Source of the DNA: PFJX01 sp040757575
GTDB taxonomy: Bacteria; Pseudomonadota; Gammaproteobacteria; Burkholderiales; Thiobacillaceae
DNA length: 64,000 nt
Direction: 5' to 3'
Assembly (NCBI GenBank): GCA_040757575.1
Contig: JBFLXA010000010.1
Span: 50,830 to 114,829, forward strand
Shown here: piece after piece, positions 27,220 through 39,051 of the stretch
How the letters are laid out: every line of letters starts with the position of its first letter
How positions within the stretch are numbered: the first letter of the stretch is position 1
Position numbers and translations under genes: made by a program
The notes under the pieces: generated by a model
Seen by the model: only the letters and a program-made list of their open reading frames with translations
Told to the model about the DNA's origin: nothing
The model's database searches: none

Positions 27220-28371
27220 ATGACCCCCGCCTGGCTTCTGCCCGAATATATCGAAGACATCCTGCCGCCCTATGCCCGGGAAGCCGAGGCCTTGCGCCGG
27301 CGGTTGCTGGACCTGTTCGACAGCCATGGATACGACCTGGTGGCCCCGCCCCTGGTGGAGTATCTCGATTCCCTGCTGACTGGTGCGGCCCAGGATCTGG
27401 ACCTGAAAACCTTCAAGGTGGTGGACGGCCTGTCCGGCCGCATGCTGGGTATCCGTGCCGACATGACGCCCCAGGCCGCTCGTATCGATGCCCATCTGCT
27501 TAATCGTCAGGGCGTGTCCCGGCTGTGTTACGCCGGCCAGGTGTTGCGTACCCGCCCGGCAGGCATGCTGGCCAGCCGGGAGCCCATCCAGATAGGGGCG
27601 GAACTGTTTGGCCATGCCGGTATCGAGGCGGATCTGGAAATTCAATCCCTGCTCCTGGCTGCCCTGAGAGTGGCCGGTGTGCCGGACCTGCGGCTGAGCC
27701 TGGGCCACGCCGGTCTGTTCCGGGCCCTGGTGGCCGGTTCCGGTCTGGACCAGGCCCGGGCCAGCCGCCTGTTCTCCGCCCTACGCCAGAAGGATGCCCC
27801 GGAAGTGGCCGAACTGACGGCTGAACTGGATGCCGCCTGGCGCGTGGGTTTCCGAGCTTTGCCGGAACTCTATGGCGATGCAGAAGCCCTGCTGAAGGCC
27901 AAAACCCTGCTGCCCCGGATGCCCGCCGTGGACATGGCACTGGACGACCTGTCCCGCCTGCTGGAAGCAGCTGCGGGGGCGCCTGTCAGCGTAGACCTTT
28001 CCGACCTGCGGGGGGATGGTTACCACAACGGTGTGGTCATGGCCGCCTACGCGGGGGGCCAGGCCCGGGCCGTAGCCCTTGGGGGGCGCTATGACGGGGC
28101 CGGCAGTGTGTTTGGCCGCAATCGGCCAGCCACCGGTTTCTCCCTAGATTTGCGTCAGATCCTGGACTGCCTGGCCGAGCCGGCAGCAATCAAAGGCATC
28201 CTCGCCCCCTGGGAGGGGGATGCTGCTCTGGCAGCCAAAGTAGGCGAGTTGCGTCAGGCCGGGCAGCGGGTGGTGGTGGAACTGCCGGGCCAGGCCCCCT
28301 ATCGTGCAGAATCAAACTGTGACCGCATGCTGGTCAAAACCCCGGACGGCTGGACCGTTCAACCCATTTAA
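27220..28371 (+). CDS. hisZ: ATP phosphoribosyltransferase regulatory subunit HisZ
   Basis: 383 aa. Paralogue of HisRS catalytic domain without the anticodon-binding domain: PEYIEDILPPYAREAEALRR, PLVEYLDSLLTG, RADMTPQAARIDAH and GGRYDG are seen. In HisZ-dependent species it forms a complex with the short HisG and gives feedback control of histidine synthesis. No hisG in the window; the position upstream of purA is standard for betaproteobacteria. Confidence 0.95.
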   Translation: MTPAWLLPEYIEDILPPYAREAEALRRRLLDLFDSHGYDLVAPPLVEYLDSLLTGAAQDLDLKTFKVVDGLSGRMLGIRADMTPQAARIDAHLLNRQGVSRLCYAGQVLRTRPAGMLASREPIQIGAELFGHAGIEADLEIQSLLLAALRVAGVPDLRLSLGHAGLFRALVAGSGLDQARASRLFSALRQKDAPEVAELTAELDAAWRVGFRALPELYGDAEALLKAKTLLPRMPAVDMALDDLSRLLEAAAGAPVSVDLSDLRGDGYHNGVVMAAYAGGQARAVALGGRYDGAGSVFGRNRPATGFSLDLRQILDCLAEPAAIKGILAPWEGDAALAAKVGELRQAGQRVVVELPGQAPYRAESNCDRMLVKTPDGWTVQPI

Positions 28372-28401
28372 CCTCTCTCCAGATCGATCAAGGGATTCGA
28401 A

Positions 28402-29694
28402 ATGAGCAAGAACGTGGTGGTGATTGGCACCCAGTGGGGTGACGAAGGCAAGGGCAAGATCGTCGATTGGCTGACGGACCGGGCCCAGGGCGTGGTGCGC
28501 TTCCAGGGCGGACACAACGCCGGCCACACCCTGGTGATCGGCGGCAAGAAGACCGTGCTGCACCTGATCCCCTCCGGCATCCTGCGCGAAGGCGTGCGCT
28601 GCTACATCGGCAACGGCGTGGTCTGCTCTCCCGAGGCCCTCATAGAAGAAGTGGAAATGCTGGAGAAGGGCGGCGTGGACGTGGCCAGCCGGCTCACCAT
28701 CTCCGAAGCCTGCCCCCTCATCCTGCCCCACCACGTGGCCCTGGACCATGCCCGGGAAGCCGCCAAGGGCGCCGGCAAGATCGGCACCACCGGTCGGGGC
28801 ATTGGTCCCGCCTACGAGGACAAGGTAGCCCGCCGGGCCATCCGCATGCAGGACCTGCTGCATCGCGAACGCTTCGCCGCCAAGCTGGGCGAAGTGCTGG
28901 ACTACCACAACTATGTGCTCAAGCATTACTTCAAGTGGGAGACCGTGGACTTCCACCAGACCCTGGACCAGGCCATGGAATTGGCCGAGAAGATCAAGCC
29001 CATGATCGGCGACGTGCCCCGCAACCTTTACGAAGCCAACAAGCGGGGCGAGAACCTGCTGTTCGAAGGCGCCCAGGGAACCCTGCTGGACATCGACCAC
29101 GGCACCTACCCCTTCGTCACCTCCTCCAACTGCACCGCCGGCGGCGCTTCCACCGGTTCCGGCATGGGCCCGTCCTCCATGCACTACATCCTGGGCATCA
29201 CCAAGGCCTACACCACCCGCGTGGGCTCCGGTCCCTTCCCCACGGAACTGTTCGACGACAATGGCAAGTGGCTGGCGGAGAAGGGCAACGAATTCGGCGC
29301 CACTACCGGCCGCCCTCGCCGCTGTGGCTGGTTCGACGCGGCCGCCCTGAAGCGCTCCATCCAGATCAACGGCATCTCCGGTCTCTGCGTCACCAAGCTG
29401 GACGTGCTGGACGGCATGGACACCGTGCGCATCGCCACCGGTTACAAACTGGGCGGCGAGGTCTGCGACATCCTGCCCGTGGGCTCTGAAATGCTGGCCG
29501 ACTGCGAGCCGGTCTATGAAGACCACCCGGGCTGGAAGGAAAGCACGGTAGGTGTGAAGACCTTCGAAGAACTGCCCGCGAATGCCCAGAAATATCTGAA
29601 GCGCATGGAAGAACTGTGCGGCGTGCCCGCCGACATCATCTCCACAGGCCCGGATCGGGAAGAGACCATCGTCCGGCGGCATCCCTTCGAGTAA
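28402..29694 (+). CDS. purA: Adenylosuccinate synthetase
   Basis: 430 aa. GTP-binding QWGDEGKGKIVDWL at the N-terminus, catalytic His in GGHNAGHTL, GTTGRGIGPAYEDKVARR, and the C-terminal TTGRPRRCGWFD. It makes adenylosuccinate from IMP and aspartate. 30 nt after hisZ and likely co-transcribed. Confidence 0.98.
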   Translation: MSKNVVVIGTQWGDEGKGKIVDWLTDRAQGVVRFQGGHNAGHTLVIGGKKTVLHLIPSGILREGVRCYIGNGVVCSPEALIEEVEMLEKGGVDVASRLTISEACPLILPHHVALDHAREAAKGAGKIGTTGRGIGPAYEDKVARRAIRMQDLLHRERFAAKLGEVLDYHNYVLKHYFKWETVDFHQTLDQAMELAEKIKPMIGDVPRNLYEANKRGENLLFEGAQGTLLDIDHGTYPFVTSSNCTAGGASTGSGMGPSSMHYILGITKAYTTRVGSGPFPTELFDDNGKWLAEKGNEFGATTGRPRRCGWFDAAALKRSIQINGISGLCVTKLDVLDGMDTVRIATGYKLGGEVCDILPVGSEMLADCEPVYEDHPGWKESTVGVKTFEELPANAQKYLKRMEELCGVPADIISTGPDREETIVRRHPFE

Positions 29695-29714
29695 CCGGCA
29701 AAGGTCTACAACCC

Positions 29715-30230
29715 ATGCCATCCAGTTTTATGAATCCAAACGAAAAAGTCTCGATTCTGCTGTGTTGCATGGGCAATATCTGCCGTTCTCCAACGGCGGA
29801 GGGTGTGTTGCGAGATCGTCTGCATCAGGCCGGCTTGGCTGACCGGGTGCACCTGGATTCGGCTGGTACACACGATTACCACGTGGGCAAGGCGCCGGAT
29901 GTCCGGGCCCAGGCGGCAGCACGGCAGCGGGGCTATGACCTGTCCTCCCTGCGGGCCCGCCAGGTGACACGCCAGGATTTCCAGGACTTCGACCTGGTGC
30001 TGGCCATGGATACAGACAATCTCCAGTCTCTGGTCCGGATCTGCCCCGACGATGCGCGCCAAAAAGTGCGCCGTTTCCTGAGCTTCAGCACCCGATACCA
30101 CGACCAGGATGTGCCCGATCCCTACTACGGCAGTGGAGACGGTTTCGAACGGGTGCTGGATATGGTGGAAGACGCGGTGGCCGGGCTCATTGAAGCTGTT
30201 CACAAGGGCAATATCCGGACTGGAGGTTGA
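29715..30230 (+). CDS. Low-molecular-weight protein tyrosine phosphatase
   Basis: 171 aa from ATG 29715; ATG 29730 gives 166 aa and fits the family N-terminus equally well. P-loop CMGNICRSPTAEG near the N-terminus, and the general-acid loop DVPDPYYG. Could be a Wzb/Etp-type enzyme acting on an exopolysaccharide tyrosine kinase, but no kinase gene is nearby. 20 nt after purA; followed by a terminator. Confidence 0.9.
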   Translation: MPSSFMNPNEKVSILLCCMGNICRSPTAEGVLRDRLHQAGLADRVHLDSAGTHDYHVGKAPDVRAQAAARQRGYDLSSLRARQVTRQDFQDFDLVLAMDTDNLQSLVRICPDDARQKVRRFLSFSTRYHDQDVPDPYYGSGDGFERVLDMVEDAVAGLIEAVHKGNIRTGG

Positions 30231-30269
30231 AAGGGCCTAACCTCCTGGCGGGCGTCTGGTGCTCCCATG

Positions 30270-30296
30270 AAAAAAGCCGGCAAACGCCGGCTTTTT
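30270..30296. terminator. Bidirectional rho-independent terminator
   Basis: GCCGGC (30276-30281), loop AAAC, GCCGGC (30286-30291), with an A-run before and T5 after. Lies between the convergent phosphatase and rne genes and can serve both. Confidence 0.88.
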
Positions 30297-30322
30297 CGTA
30301 GGTGGGGGTGCCCACCTTTCTC

Positions 30323-33073
30323 TCAGGCGGGCGGCTGCTGATCCGTATGCCGGGTTTCCACCAGGACCAGAGGCTCCACTTCCGTGGTGCTTTCGGTCTT
30401 GGGGCGGGCTCGGCGGCGGGGGTTGGAAGGCGGCCCCCATTCCGCCGGCGGCGCGGCAGTAGCGCTCGCATCACCGCTGTTCTGGGTTTCCACCATCACA
30501 AGTGGTTCGGCGGGGGCCGTGTCGGCGGTGGGACGGCGGTTACGGCGACGCCGGGATGAAAACTCCCGGGGGGCGCTGTTATCGCTTTCCGTGCTGGCGA
30601 GAACCTCGGACGACTGGGTCTCCACCATTTGCAAGCCGGCTGCTTCCAGATCAGCCTTGGCCGGACGGACTTCAGGGGCCCGGGCCGGCTGGGCGGGGGT
30701 TGCCACCGCCTCCTCTTGGACCGGTGCGCCGGGAGCAGTTACGCTTGTTTCGGCGCTTGTGGAGGGCTCGGATTTGCCGGCGGGTTCCGAAATGGGCAGT
30801 TCGGCCTGGCCCAGCAGTGCAGCATCGTGGGCGGAAACGACCTCGGCGGCAATGTTTTCGCCTTCCATGCCAGGCGCATCATTCCGGCCTTCACTGCGCC
30901 GTCCCCGGCTGCGCCGGCTTCGGCTGCGGCGGCTGTCCCGATCCTCATTGCCAGCTTCGCCGGCACCTTCTACCTCTGGACGCTGGCTGGCCTGGGGGTC
31001 CATGGCCGGGGCTGGGGCCTGGACGGGGCGCTCACTCCGCTCAGGGCGTTCCCGCCGGGGGCGTTCCTGGCGCTCGCCGCGTTCACGGCGATCGCCCCGG
31101 GCGTCCTGGCGGTCTTCCCGCGGGGTCTTGTCTGCAGCTTCGGAGCGTTCCTGACGCTCGCTGCGGGGAGCTCGATCCGCGCGTTCGTTACGGTCGCGCC
31201 GTTCGCCCCGGTTTTCATTCCGGTTGTCCCGGCCATTACGGTTGTCCCGGCCTTCACGACTCTCTCGACCATCTCGGCTGTCCCGGCTGCGGCGGCTATC
31301 CCGTTCCCGGCGGGCTTCGGGTTTTTTCTCTTCGGTGACCACGGGGGCAGGGGCTTCCGGCCCGTTCACGCCCCGTAGCCAGCCGACGATGCGGCCGAAC
31401 AGGCCGGGCTTGCCCGGAGTGGGCTGAACAGGGGCAGCGGCGGGAGCCGGCGCGGGGACTGGCGGCGGCTGGTTGGGGGTGATGCCTTGCACAGCAGCCT
31501 GGGGCCGCTCTGGTTTGCTGCCATTGCTCCCCTTGGCCGGGGTTTCTTCCTCGGCAGGCTTGTCCACCATCTTGTAGCTGGGGGCCATGGGCTCGTTCTG
31601 GTTGAGCTGTTCATGGCGCAGCCGGGTAAGGGTGTAGCGGGGGGTCTCCATGTGCATGTTGGGAATCAGGACGACTTCCACACGATGGCGGGCTTCGATG
31701 GAAAGGATGTCGTGCCGTTTCTCGTTGAGCAGGAAAGTGGCCACGTCCACAGGCAGCTGAAGCTGCACCGCACCGGTGCCTTCCTTCATGGCTTCTTCCT
31801 GCATCATGCGCAGCAGGTGCAGGGCGAAGGACTCCGTGCTGCGCACGTGGCCGGTGCCGGAGCAGCGGGGGCAGGTGACGTAGCTGGTTTCCCCCAGGGA
31901 GGGTTGCAGGCGTTGGCGGGACAGCTCCAGCAGGCCAAAGCGGGAGATCTTGCCAGTCTGCACCCGGGCCCGGTCATAGTGGAGGGAATCCCGCAGGCGG
32001 TCTTCCACTTCCCGCTGGTTACGCTGGCTCTCCATGTCGATGAAGTCGATGACGATGAGGCCGCCCAGGTCCCGCAGGCGCAACTGGCGGGCCACTTCTT
32101 CCGCTGCTTCCAGGTTGGTGTTGAAGGCGGTCTGCTCGATGTCGTGGCCCTTGGTGGCCTGGGCGGAGTTGACGTCGATGGAAACCAGGGCTTCGGTGTG
32201 GTCGATGACGATGGCGCCGCCGGAGGGCAGGGGCACGGTGCGGGAATAGGCCGTCTCGATCTGGTGTTCAATCTGGAACCGGGAGAAGAGGGGCACCGGG
32301 TCGGTGTACAGCTTCACCTTGTTGACGTTGGGCGGCATCACGTGGGCCATGAACTGCTTGGCCTGTTCGCAGATGTTGGGCTCGTCGATGAGCAGTTCGC
32401 CGATGTCCGGGGTGAAGTAGTCGCGAATGGCGCGGATGACCAGGCTGGATTCGGCGTAGATCAGGAAGGCGCCGGTCTGGCCCTGGGCGGCGCCGTCGAT
32501 GGCGGTCCACAGTTGCAGCAGATAGTTCAGGTCCCATTGCAGCTCTTCGACACTGCGGCCGATGCCGGCGGTACGGCCGATGAGGCTCATGCCAGGGGGC
32601 ACTTCCAGCTGGGCCAGGGCGTCCCGCAGTTCATTGCGCTCTTCGCCCTCGATGCGGCGGGATACGCCGCCCCCCCGGGGGTTGTTGGGCATGAGCACCA
32701 GGTAGCGGCCCGCCAGGCTGACGAAGTTGGTCAGGGCAGCGCCCTTGTTGCCCCGTTCGTCCTTTTCCACCTGGACGACGAGCTCCATGCCTTCCTTCAG
32801 GTGTTCCTGGATCTTGCCCCGGCCCACATCACCGCCGCCCAGGGCGGAACGGGAGATTTCCTTGAAGGGCAGGAAGCCGTGGCGTTCGGTGCCGTAATTG
32901 ACGAAGCAGGCTTCCAGGGAAGGTTCGACCCGGGTGATGACAGCCTTGTAGATGTTGCCCTTGCGCTGTTCCTTGGTGGCGGATTCGATGTCGAGGTCGA
33001 TCAGTTTCTGACCATCGACAATGGCGACGCGGAGTTCCTCCGCCTGCGTCGCGTTGAACAACATACGTTTCAT
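30323..33073 (-). CDS. rne: Ribonuclease E
   Basis: 916 aa. N-terminal catalytic half: KRMLFNATQAEELRVAIVDG, S1 domain (~36-120), DNase I-like metal site with VSIDVNSAQATKG and VIDFIDM, and the Zn-link CPRCSGTG. The C-terminal half is disordered: Pro-rich, then a long Arg/Glu/Asp-rich RNA-binding stretch (RRDRNERADRAPR type), then three copies of an LxxVET motif near the end. Initiates decay of most mRNAs and matures rRNA and tRNA. Divergent from rluC, as in E. coli, with a long leader that suggests autoregulation. Confidence 0.97.
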   Translation of the reverse strand: MKRMLFNATQAEELRVAIVDGQKLIDLDIESATKEQRKGNIYKAVITRVEPSLEACFVNYGTERHGFLPFKEISRSALGGGDVGRGKIQEHLKEGMELVVQVEKDERGNKGAALTNFVSLAGRYLVLMPNNPRGGGVSRRIEGEERNELRDALAQLEVPPGMSLIGRTAGIGRSVEELQWDLNYLLQLWTAIDGAAQGQTGAFLIYAESSLVIRAIRDYFTPDIGELLIDEPNICEQAKQFMAHVMPPNVNKVKLYTDPVPLFSRFQIEHQIETAYSRTVPLPSGGAIVIDHTEALVSIDVNSAQATKGHDIEQTAFNTNLEAAEEVARQLRLRDLGGLIVIDFIDMESQRNQREVEDRLRDSLHYDRARVQTGKISRFGLLELSRQRLQPSLGETSYVTCPRCSGTGHVRSTESFALHLLRMMQEEAMKEGTGAVQLQLPVDVATFLLNEKRHDILSIEARHRVEVVLIPNMHMETPRYTLTRLRHEQLNQNEPMAPSYKMVDKPAEEETPAKGSNGSKPERPQAAVQGITPNQPPPVPAPAPAAAPVQPTPGKPGLFGRIVGWLRGVNGPEAPAPVVTEEKKPEARRERDSRRSRDSRDGRESREGRDNRNGRDNRNENRGERRDRNERADRAPRSERQERSEAADKTPREDRQDARGDRRERGERQERPRRERPERSERPVQAPAPAMDPQASQRPEVEGAGEAGNEDRDSRRSRSRRSRGRRSEGRNDAPGMEGENIAAEVVSAHDAALLGQAELPISEPAGKSEPSTSAETSVTAPGAPVQEEAVATPAQPARAPEVRPAKADLEAAGLQMVETQSSEVLASTESDNSAPREFSSRRRRNRRPTADTAPAEPLVMVETQNSGDASATAAPPAEWGPPSNPRRRARPKTESTTEVEPLVLVETRHTDQQPPA

Positions 33074-33459
33074 GTTTTACCCCAGCGCTTCCGTGCCCCG
33101 GGGATAAACCCGCGCCGCCATGACTAGGACGGCGTCTATGCGAGCAGGGGATCAGGCGGCTGGTTTGTTCTTGTCGCTGAACGGCTGGTGCATGGTTGCG
33201 GTTTTATCCATATACCCTGCCGGCAGGCCGGCAGGATTCAATTCCGGTTTCGGGTCGCGCAAACTTGTGCGTTACCATCGCTGCTCTTCTTCGGGGCGGC
33301 GGGCCTTGGGGGTTCTGTCGATCAGCGCCGATCTTCATCGAGGCGCGGCTTGGGAACTCGGGGCGTGCAACCCGGAAGCAGCCGGTGAGCGGGACGACCG
33401 GCACCCAACCTGGTGCGTGGGCAGGATCTTCAACGCCCCTGTTTGCACCAACTTTGAGC
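33074..33459 (-). promoter_or_regulatory. rne: Predicted ~386-nt rne 5' leader
   Basis: This gene-free stretch separates rne from rluC. With the promoter at 33466-33493 the rne transcript would start near 33459, leaving a leader close in length to the 361-nt leader by which E. coli RNase E controls its own mRNA. A strong hairpin lies at 33216-33235 (CCTGCCGG, loop CAGG, CCGGCAGG). Short open frames here have no ribosome site or coding character. Confidence 0.6.
33216..33235 (-). other. Hairpin in the rne leader
   Basis: CCTGCCGG / CCGGCAGG, 8-bp perfect G+C-rich stem with a 4-nt loop, about 140 nt before the rne start codon. Not followed by a T-run on the minus strand, so not a plain terminator. 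It could be a structural element bound or cleaved by RNase E. Confidence 0.5.
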
Positions 33460-33465
33460 TGGCCG

Positions 33466-33493
33466 AGTATAAGCGAATGCAATCCGACGTCAA
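33466..33493 (-). promoter_or_regulatory. rne: Sigma-70 promoter for rne
   Basis: On the minus strand TTGACG (33493-33488), a 16-nt spacer and TATACT (33471-33466): five of six bases match at each hexamer. It overlaps the first codons of rluC (ATG 33477), so rne transcription starts inside its divergent neighbour. Confidence 0.7.
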
Positions 33494-34439
33494 AGTGACT
33501 GTTACAAAAGAATTAATCGGTCCTGAGTCCGTTGGCCAGCGCCTGGACAATTTTCTCTTCCGGCGACTGAAAGGGGTACCCAAAAGCCGGGTCTACCGCA
33601 TGTTGCGGGATGGGGAAGTGCGGGTATCCGGCCGCCGGGCCAAACCGGAATACAAGCTGGCGGAAGGGGACCTGGTGCGCATTCCTCCCGCCCGGGTGGC
33701 CGAACCGGCGCCGGTACCCGCCGCCGGGCAGATCGAACACCCTCTGCTGGACCGGGTGGTGTACCGGGATGATGCCCTGCTGGTGATCGACAAGCCCGCC
33801 GGTCAGGCCGTGCACGGAGGCAGCGGGGTGAGCCTGGGGGTGATCGAGCAATTGCGCCTGGAACTGTCCCAGCAGCACCCGCCGGTGCGCTACCTGGAAC
33901 TGGCCCACCGCCTGGACAAGGAGACTTCCGGGATCCTGGTGCTGGCCACCAAGCGTGCTGCCCTGGTGGAACTGCACCGCATGCTGCGGGACGGGGAAGT
34001 GCACAAGCGCTACCTGGCCCTGGCGACGGGCAAGTGGCGGGATGCCCTGCGCCATGTGAAGCTGCCCCTGCAACGCTATCTGAACGAAGACGGGGAACGC
34101 CGGGTGGCCGTGGAGGACGGCGGCCAGCGGGCCCATACCATTTTCCGCCTGCAACAGCGTTTTGAAGGTTTCAGCCTGCTGGAAGCGGAGCTCAAGACCG
34201 GCCGCACCCACCAGATCCGGGTGCACCTGGCTGCCCTGGGGTACCCCATCGCCTGCGACGACAAGTACGGGGACCCGAACCTCAACAAACTGATTCGTCG
34301 CCAGGGCTTGAAGCGCATGTTCCTGCATGCGGCGCGTCTGGAGATGCTGCACCCCATCACGAAGGCGCCCTTGGTGTTGGAGGCGCCTTTGCCTGGGGAG
34401 TTGGCGGGGTTTTTGGCGGGGTTGCCGGGGGAGGGGTGA
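33477..34439 (+). CDS. rluC: 23S rRNA pseudouridine synthase RluC
   Basis: 320 aa from ATG 33477, the first Met that gives the family N-terminus; the frame runs open into the leader upstream. S4 RNA-binding domain (~20-80; VGQRLDNFLFRRLKGVPKSR), then the RluA-type catalytic domain with LAHRLDKETSGILVLA (catalytic Asp) and KTGRTHQIRVHLA. RluC makes pseudouridines 955, 2504 and 2580 in E. coli 23S rRNA; the divergent rne neighbour supports RluC over RluD. Its start region carries the rne promoter. Confidence 0.95.
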   Translation: MQSDVKVTVTKELIGPESVGQRLDNFLFRRLKGVPKSRVYRMLRDGEVRVSGRRAKPEYKLAEGDLVRIPPARVAEPAPVPAAGQIEHPLLDRVVYRDDALLVIDKPAGQAVHGGSGVSLGVIEQLRLELSQQHPPVRYLELAHRLDKETSGILVLATKRAALVELHRMLRDGEVHKRYLALATGKWRDALRHVKLPLQRYLNEDGERRVAVEDGGQRAHTIFRLQQRFEGFSLLEAELKTGRTHQIRVHLAALGYPIACDDKYGDPNLNKLIRRQGLKRMFLHAARLEMLHPITKAPLVLEAPLPGELAGFLAGLPGEG

Positions 34440-34485
34440 GTTTGGTTGTGGTTAGGGGCATTGGCCGGGGGTAGCCCGGCAGCTA

Positions 34486-34890
34486 GTTACTTTTCTTGCT
34501 CGGCCAAGAAAAGTAACCAAAAGAAAGCCGCCCCCGCTGCCGGCGAAACCCCGGGAATTTTGGGCATGCCTGGGCAGCGAAAGAACTCGCTTCGCTCAAA
34601 CAACTTTCGCTGGCCTTCGGCTACCCCAGACACACCCAAAATTCCCGGGGCCGGCAGAGGGGGTCCGACAAGCGTCGCGTACCGCCGATTTTCGTCCCAT
34701 CTGAGTCGCCAATTTTTCCGAGTCCGTTCGGGGGAAGTCGGCGAGCACTGTCTGAGCCCGCAGGGCGAGTTGCGCAGCCGCCCGAACGGACTCGGAAAAA
34801 TTGGGAACCCGAAGGGCGACGAAGCGGGGTGTGCTTTCTTTGCTTACTTTCTTTGCACAAGCAAAGAAAGTGAGGCGTTGCCGGGCGCCC
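34486..34890. repeat. Composite palindromic repeat element, non-coding
   Basis: The 538-nt gap between rluC and serS is filled by nested inverted repeats: a 13-bp perfect stem (34486-34498 / 34505-34517, GTTACTTTTCTTG); a long interrupted stem (34531-34564 / 34635-34663) with a perfect 16-bp core; inner AGCGAAAG/CTTTCGCT arms; a perfect 24-bp stem (34709-34732 / 34781-34804) around a 48-nt loop; and a 14-bp stem with one mismatch (34843-34856 / 34861-34874, CTTACTTTCTTTGC). The end hairpins resemble each other. Open frames across it look spurious. Intergenic elements with the AAAGAAAGTAA ends are, to my knowledge, multicopy in several proteobacteria. It may also end the convergent rluC and serS transcripts. 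Confidence 0.75.
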
Positions 34891-34977
34891 CCGGCCAAAC
34901 CCGGCCTGCCCAGGCCTCTATCCGCCAACAGGCCATGCCCACAAAGCTCACAAGGGGCCAGGCCTGATTACAGGCGC

Positions 34978-36255
34978 TTACTGCGCCGCATCAATCCGGG
35001 TCTTGCCCCCCATGTATGGCTGCAACACCGCCGGGATGTCCACCCCCCCATCTTCCCGCTGATAGTTTTCCAGCACCGCCACCAGACACCGGCCCACGGC
35101 CAGGCCGGAACCGTTGAGGGTGTGGATCAGCTCCGGCTTGCCCTTCTCGCCGCTGCGGAAGCGGGCCTGCATGCGGCGGGCCTGGAAGGCTTCGAAATTG
35201 GAGCAGGAGGAGATTTCCCGATAGGTGCTCTGGCCCGGCAGCCACACTTCCAGGTCGTAGGTCTTGGCGCTGGAGAAGCCCAGGTCACCGGTGCACAGGG
35301 CCACCACCCGGTAGGGCAGGTTCAGGCCCTGGAGGATGGCTTCCGCATGGCCGGTGAGTTCTTCCAGGGCAGCATAGGAATCTTCCGGCCGCACCATCTG
35401 CACCAGTTCCACCTTGTCGAACTGGTGCTGGCGGATCATGCCCCGGGTGTCCTTGCCGTAGGAGCCGGCCTCGGAACGGAAGCAGGGGGTATGGGCCACC
35501 AGTTTGATGGGCAGGTTTTCCAGGGGAATGATCTCGTCCCGCACGATGTTGGTGACGGGCACCTCGGCGGTGGGGATGAGGTACATGCCGTTGGACAGTT
35601 TGAACAGGTCTTCCTCGAACTTGGGCAACTGGCCCGTGCCCCGCAGGGAGTCGGCGTTGACCAGATAGGGGACGTACACCTCTTCGTAGCCATGGCTCTG
35701 GGTGTGGGTGTCCAGCATGTACTGCACCAGGGCCCGGTGCAGGCGGGCCAGGTCGCCGCGCATGAGCACGAAGCGGCTGCTGGCGATCTTCACGGCGGTG
35801 GGGAAGTCCAGCAGGTCCAGGTCTTCGCCGATGGCCACGTGGTCCCGGGCGGGCAGGGGGAACTGGCGGGGTTCGCCCACCATGCGGACCACGGCGTTGT
35901 CTGCTTCGCTGCTGCCCACGGGGACGGATTCGTGGGGCAGGTTGGGCACCCCCATGAGCAGGGCGGAGAGGTCTTCCTGGATGCCGGCCAGTCGATCCTC
36001 CGAGGCCTTCAGCTCATCCCCCAGGCCGTTGACCTCGGCCATCAGGGCGGTGGTGTCCTCGCCCCGGCCCTTGGCGGCGCCGATCTGCTTGGACAGGTTG
36101 TTGCGCCTGGCCTGGAGATCCTGGGTACGGGTCTGGATGGTCTTGCGTTCGGCTTCCAGGGCTTCGATGCGAACGGTGTCCAGGGTGACGCCCCGGGAGG
36201 CAAGGCGTTGGGCGACGGCTTGGAGGTCTTTGCGCAGCAGCTGGATATCAAGCAT
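34978..36255 (-). CDS. serS: Seryl-tRNA synthetase
   Basis: 425 aa from ATG 36255 (MLDIQLLRKDLQAVAQRL). N-terminal long coiled-coil arm (~30-100), then the class II core with TAEVPVTNI, FRSEAGSYGKDTRGMIRQHQF and NGSGLAVGRCLVAVLENYQ (quoted in parts). Charges tRNA-Ser and tRNA-Sec. It lies 31 nt after the histidine kinase stop on the same strand, so they may share a transcript. Confidence 0.98.
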   Translation of the reverse strand: MLDIQLLRKDLQAVAQRLASRGVTLDTVRIEALEAERKTIQTRTQDLQARRNNLSKQIGAAKGRGEDTTALMAEVNGLGDELKASEDRLAGIQEDLSALLMGVPNLPHESVPVGSSEADNAVVRMVGEPRQFPLPARDHVAIGEDLDLLDFPTAVKIASSRFVLMRGDLARLHRALVQYMLDTHTQSHGYEEVYVPYLVNADSLRGTGQLPKFEEDLFKLSNGMYLIPTAEVPVTNIVRDEIIPLENLPIKLVAHTPCFRSEAGSYGKDTRGMIRQHQFDKVELVQMVRPEDSYAALEELTGHAEAILQGLNLPYRVVALCTGDLGFSSAKTYDLEVWLPGQSTYREISSCSNFEAFQARRMQARFRSGEKGKPELIHTLNGSGLAVGRCLVAVLENYQREDGGVDIPAVLQPYMGGKTRIDAAQ

Positions 36256-36286
36256 GGTGGGGCGGCGGATTCGAAAAGAAAGGATT

Positions 36287-38935
<2,649 letters not shown>

Positions 38936-39051
38936 GGCAGAGTATGGGGCAGCACCGGGGCATGTTACCCCGCCCTTGATGGGCCGTTGTATGGGACAAA
39001 GAGTCTATGGCGCATCGAGTATGCAGTGGCTCGTCATACCCGCGCAGGCTG

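Noticed and set aside
31487..33127. 546-aa plus-strand frame opposite rne
   Set aside because: Mirror of the RNase E coding sequence; composition follows from its codon bias.
33196..33498. Short ORFs in the rne-rluC gap as a small protein or leader peptide
   Set aside because: No ribosome sites, conflicting frames on both strands, and the region is better explained as the rne leader.
34446..34967. 173-aa frame inside the palindromic element
   Set aside because: It runs through all inverted repeats, so its residues mirror themselves; no ribosome site. Probably annotated as hypothetical in some genomes, but best seen as repeat DNA.
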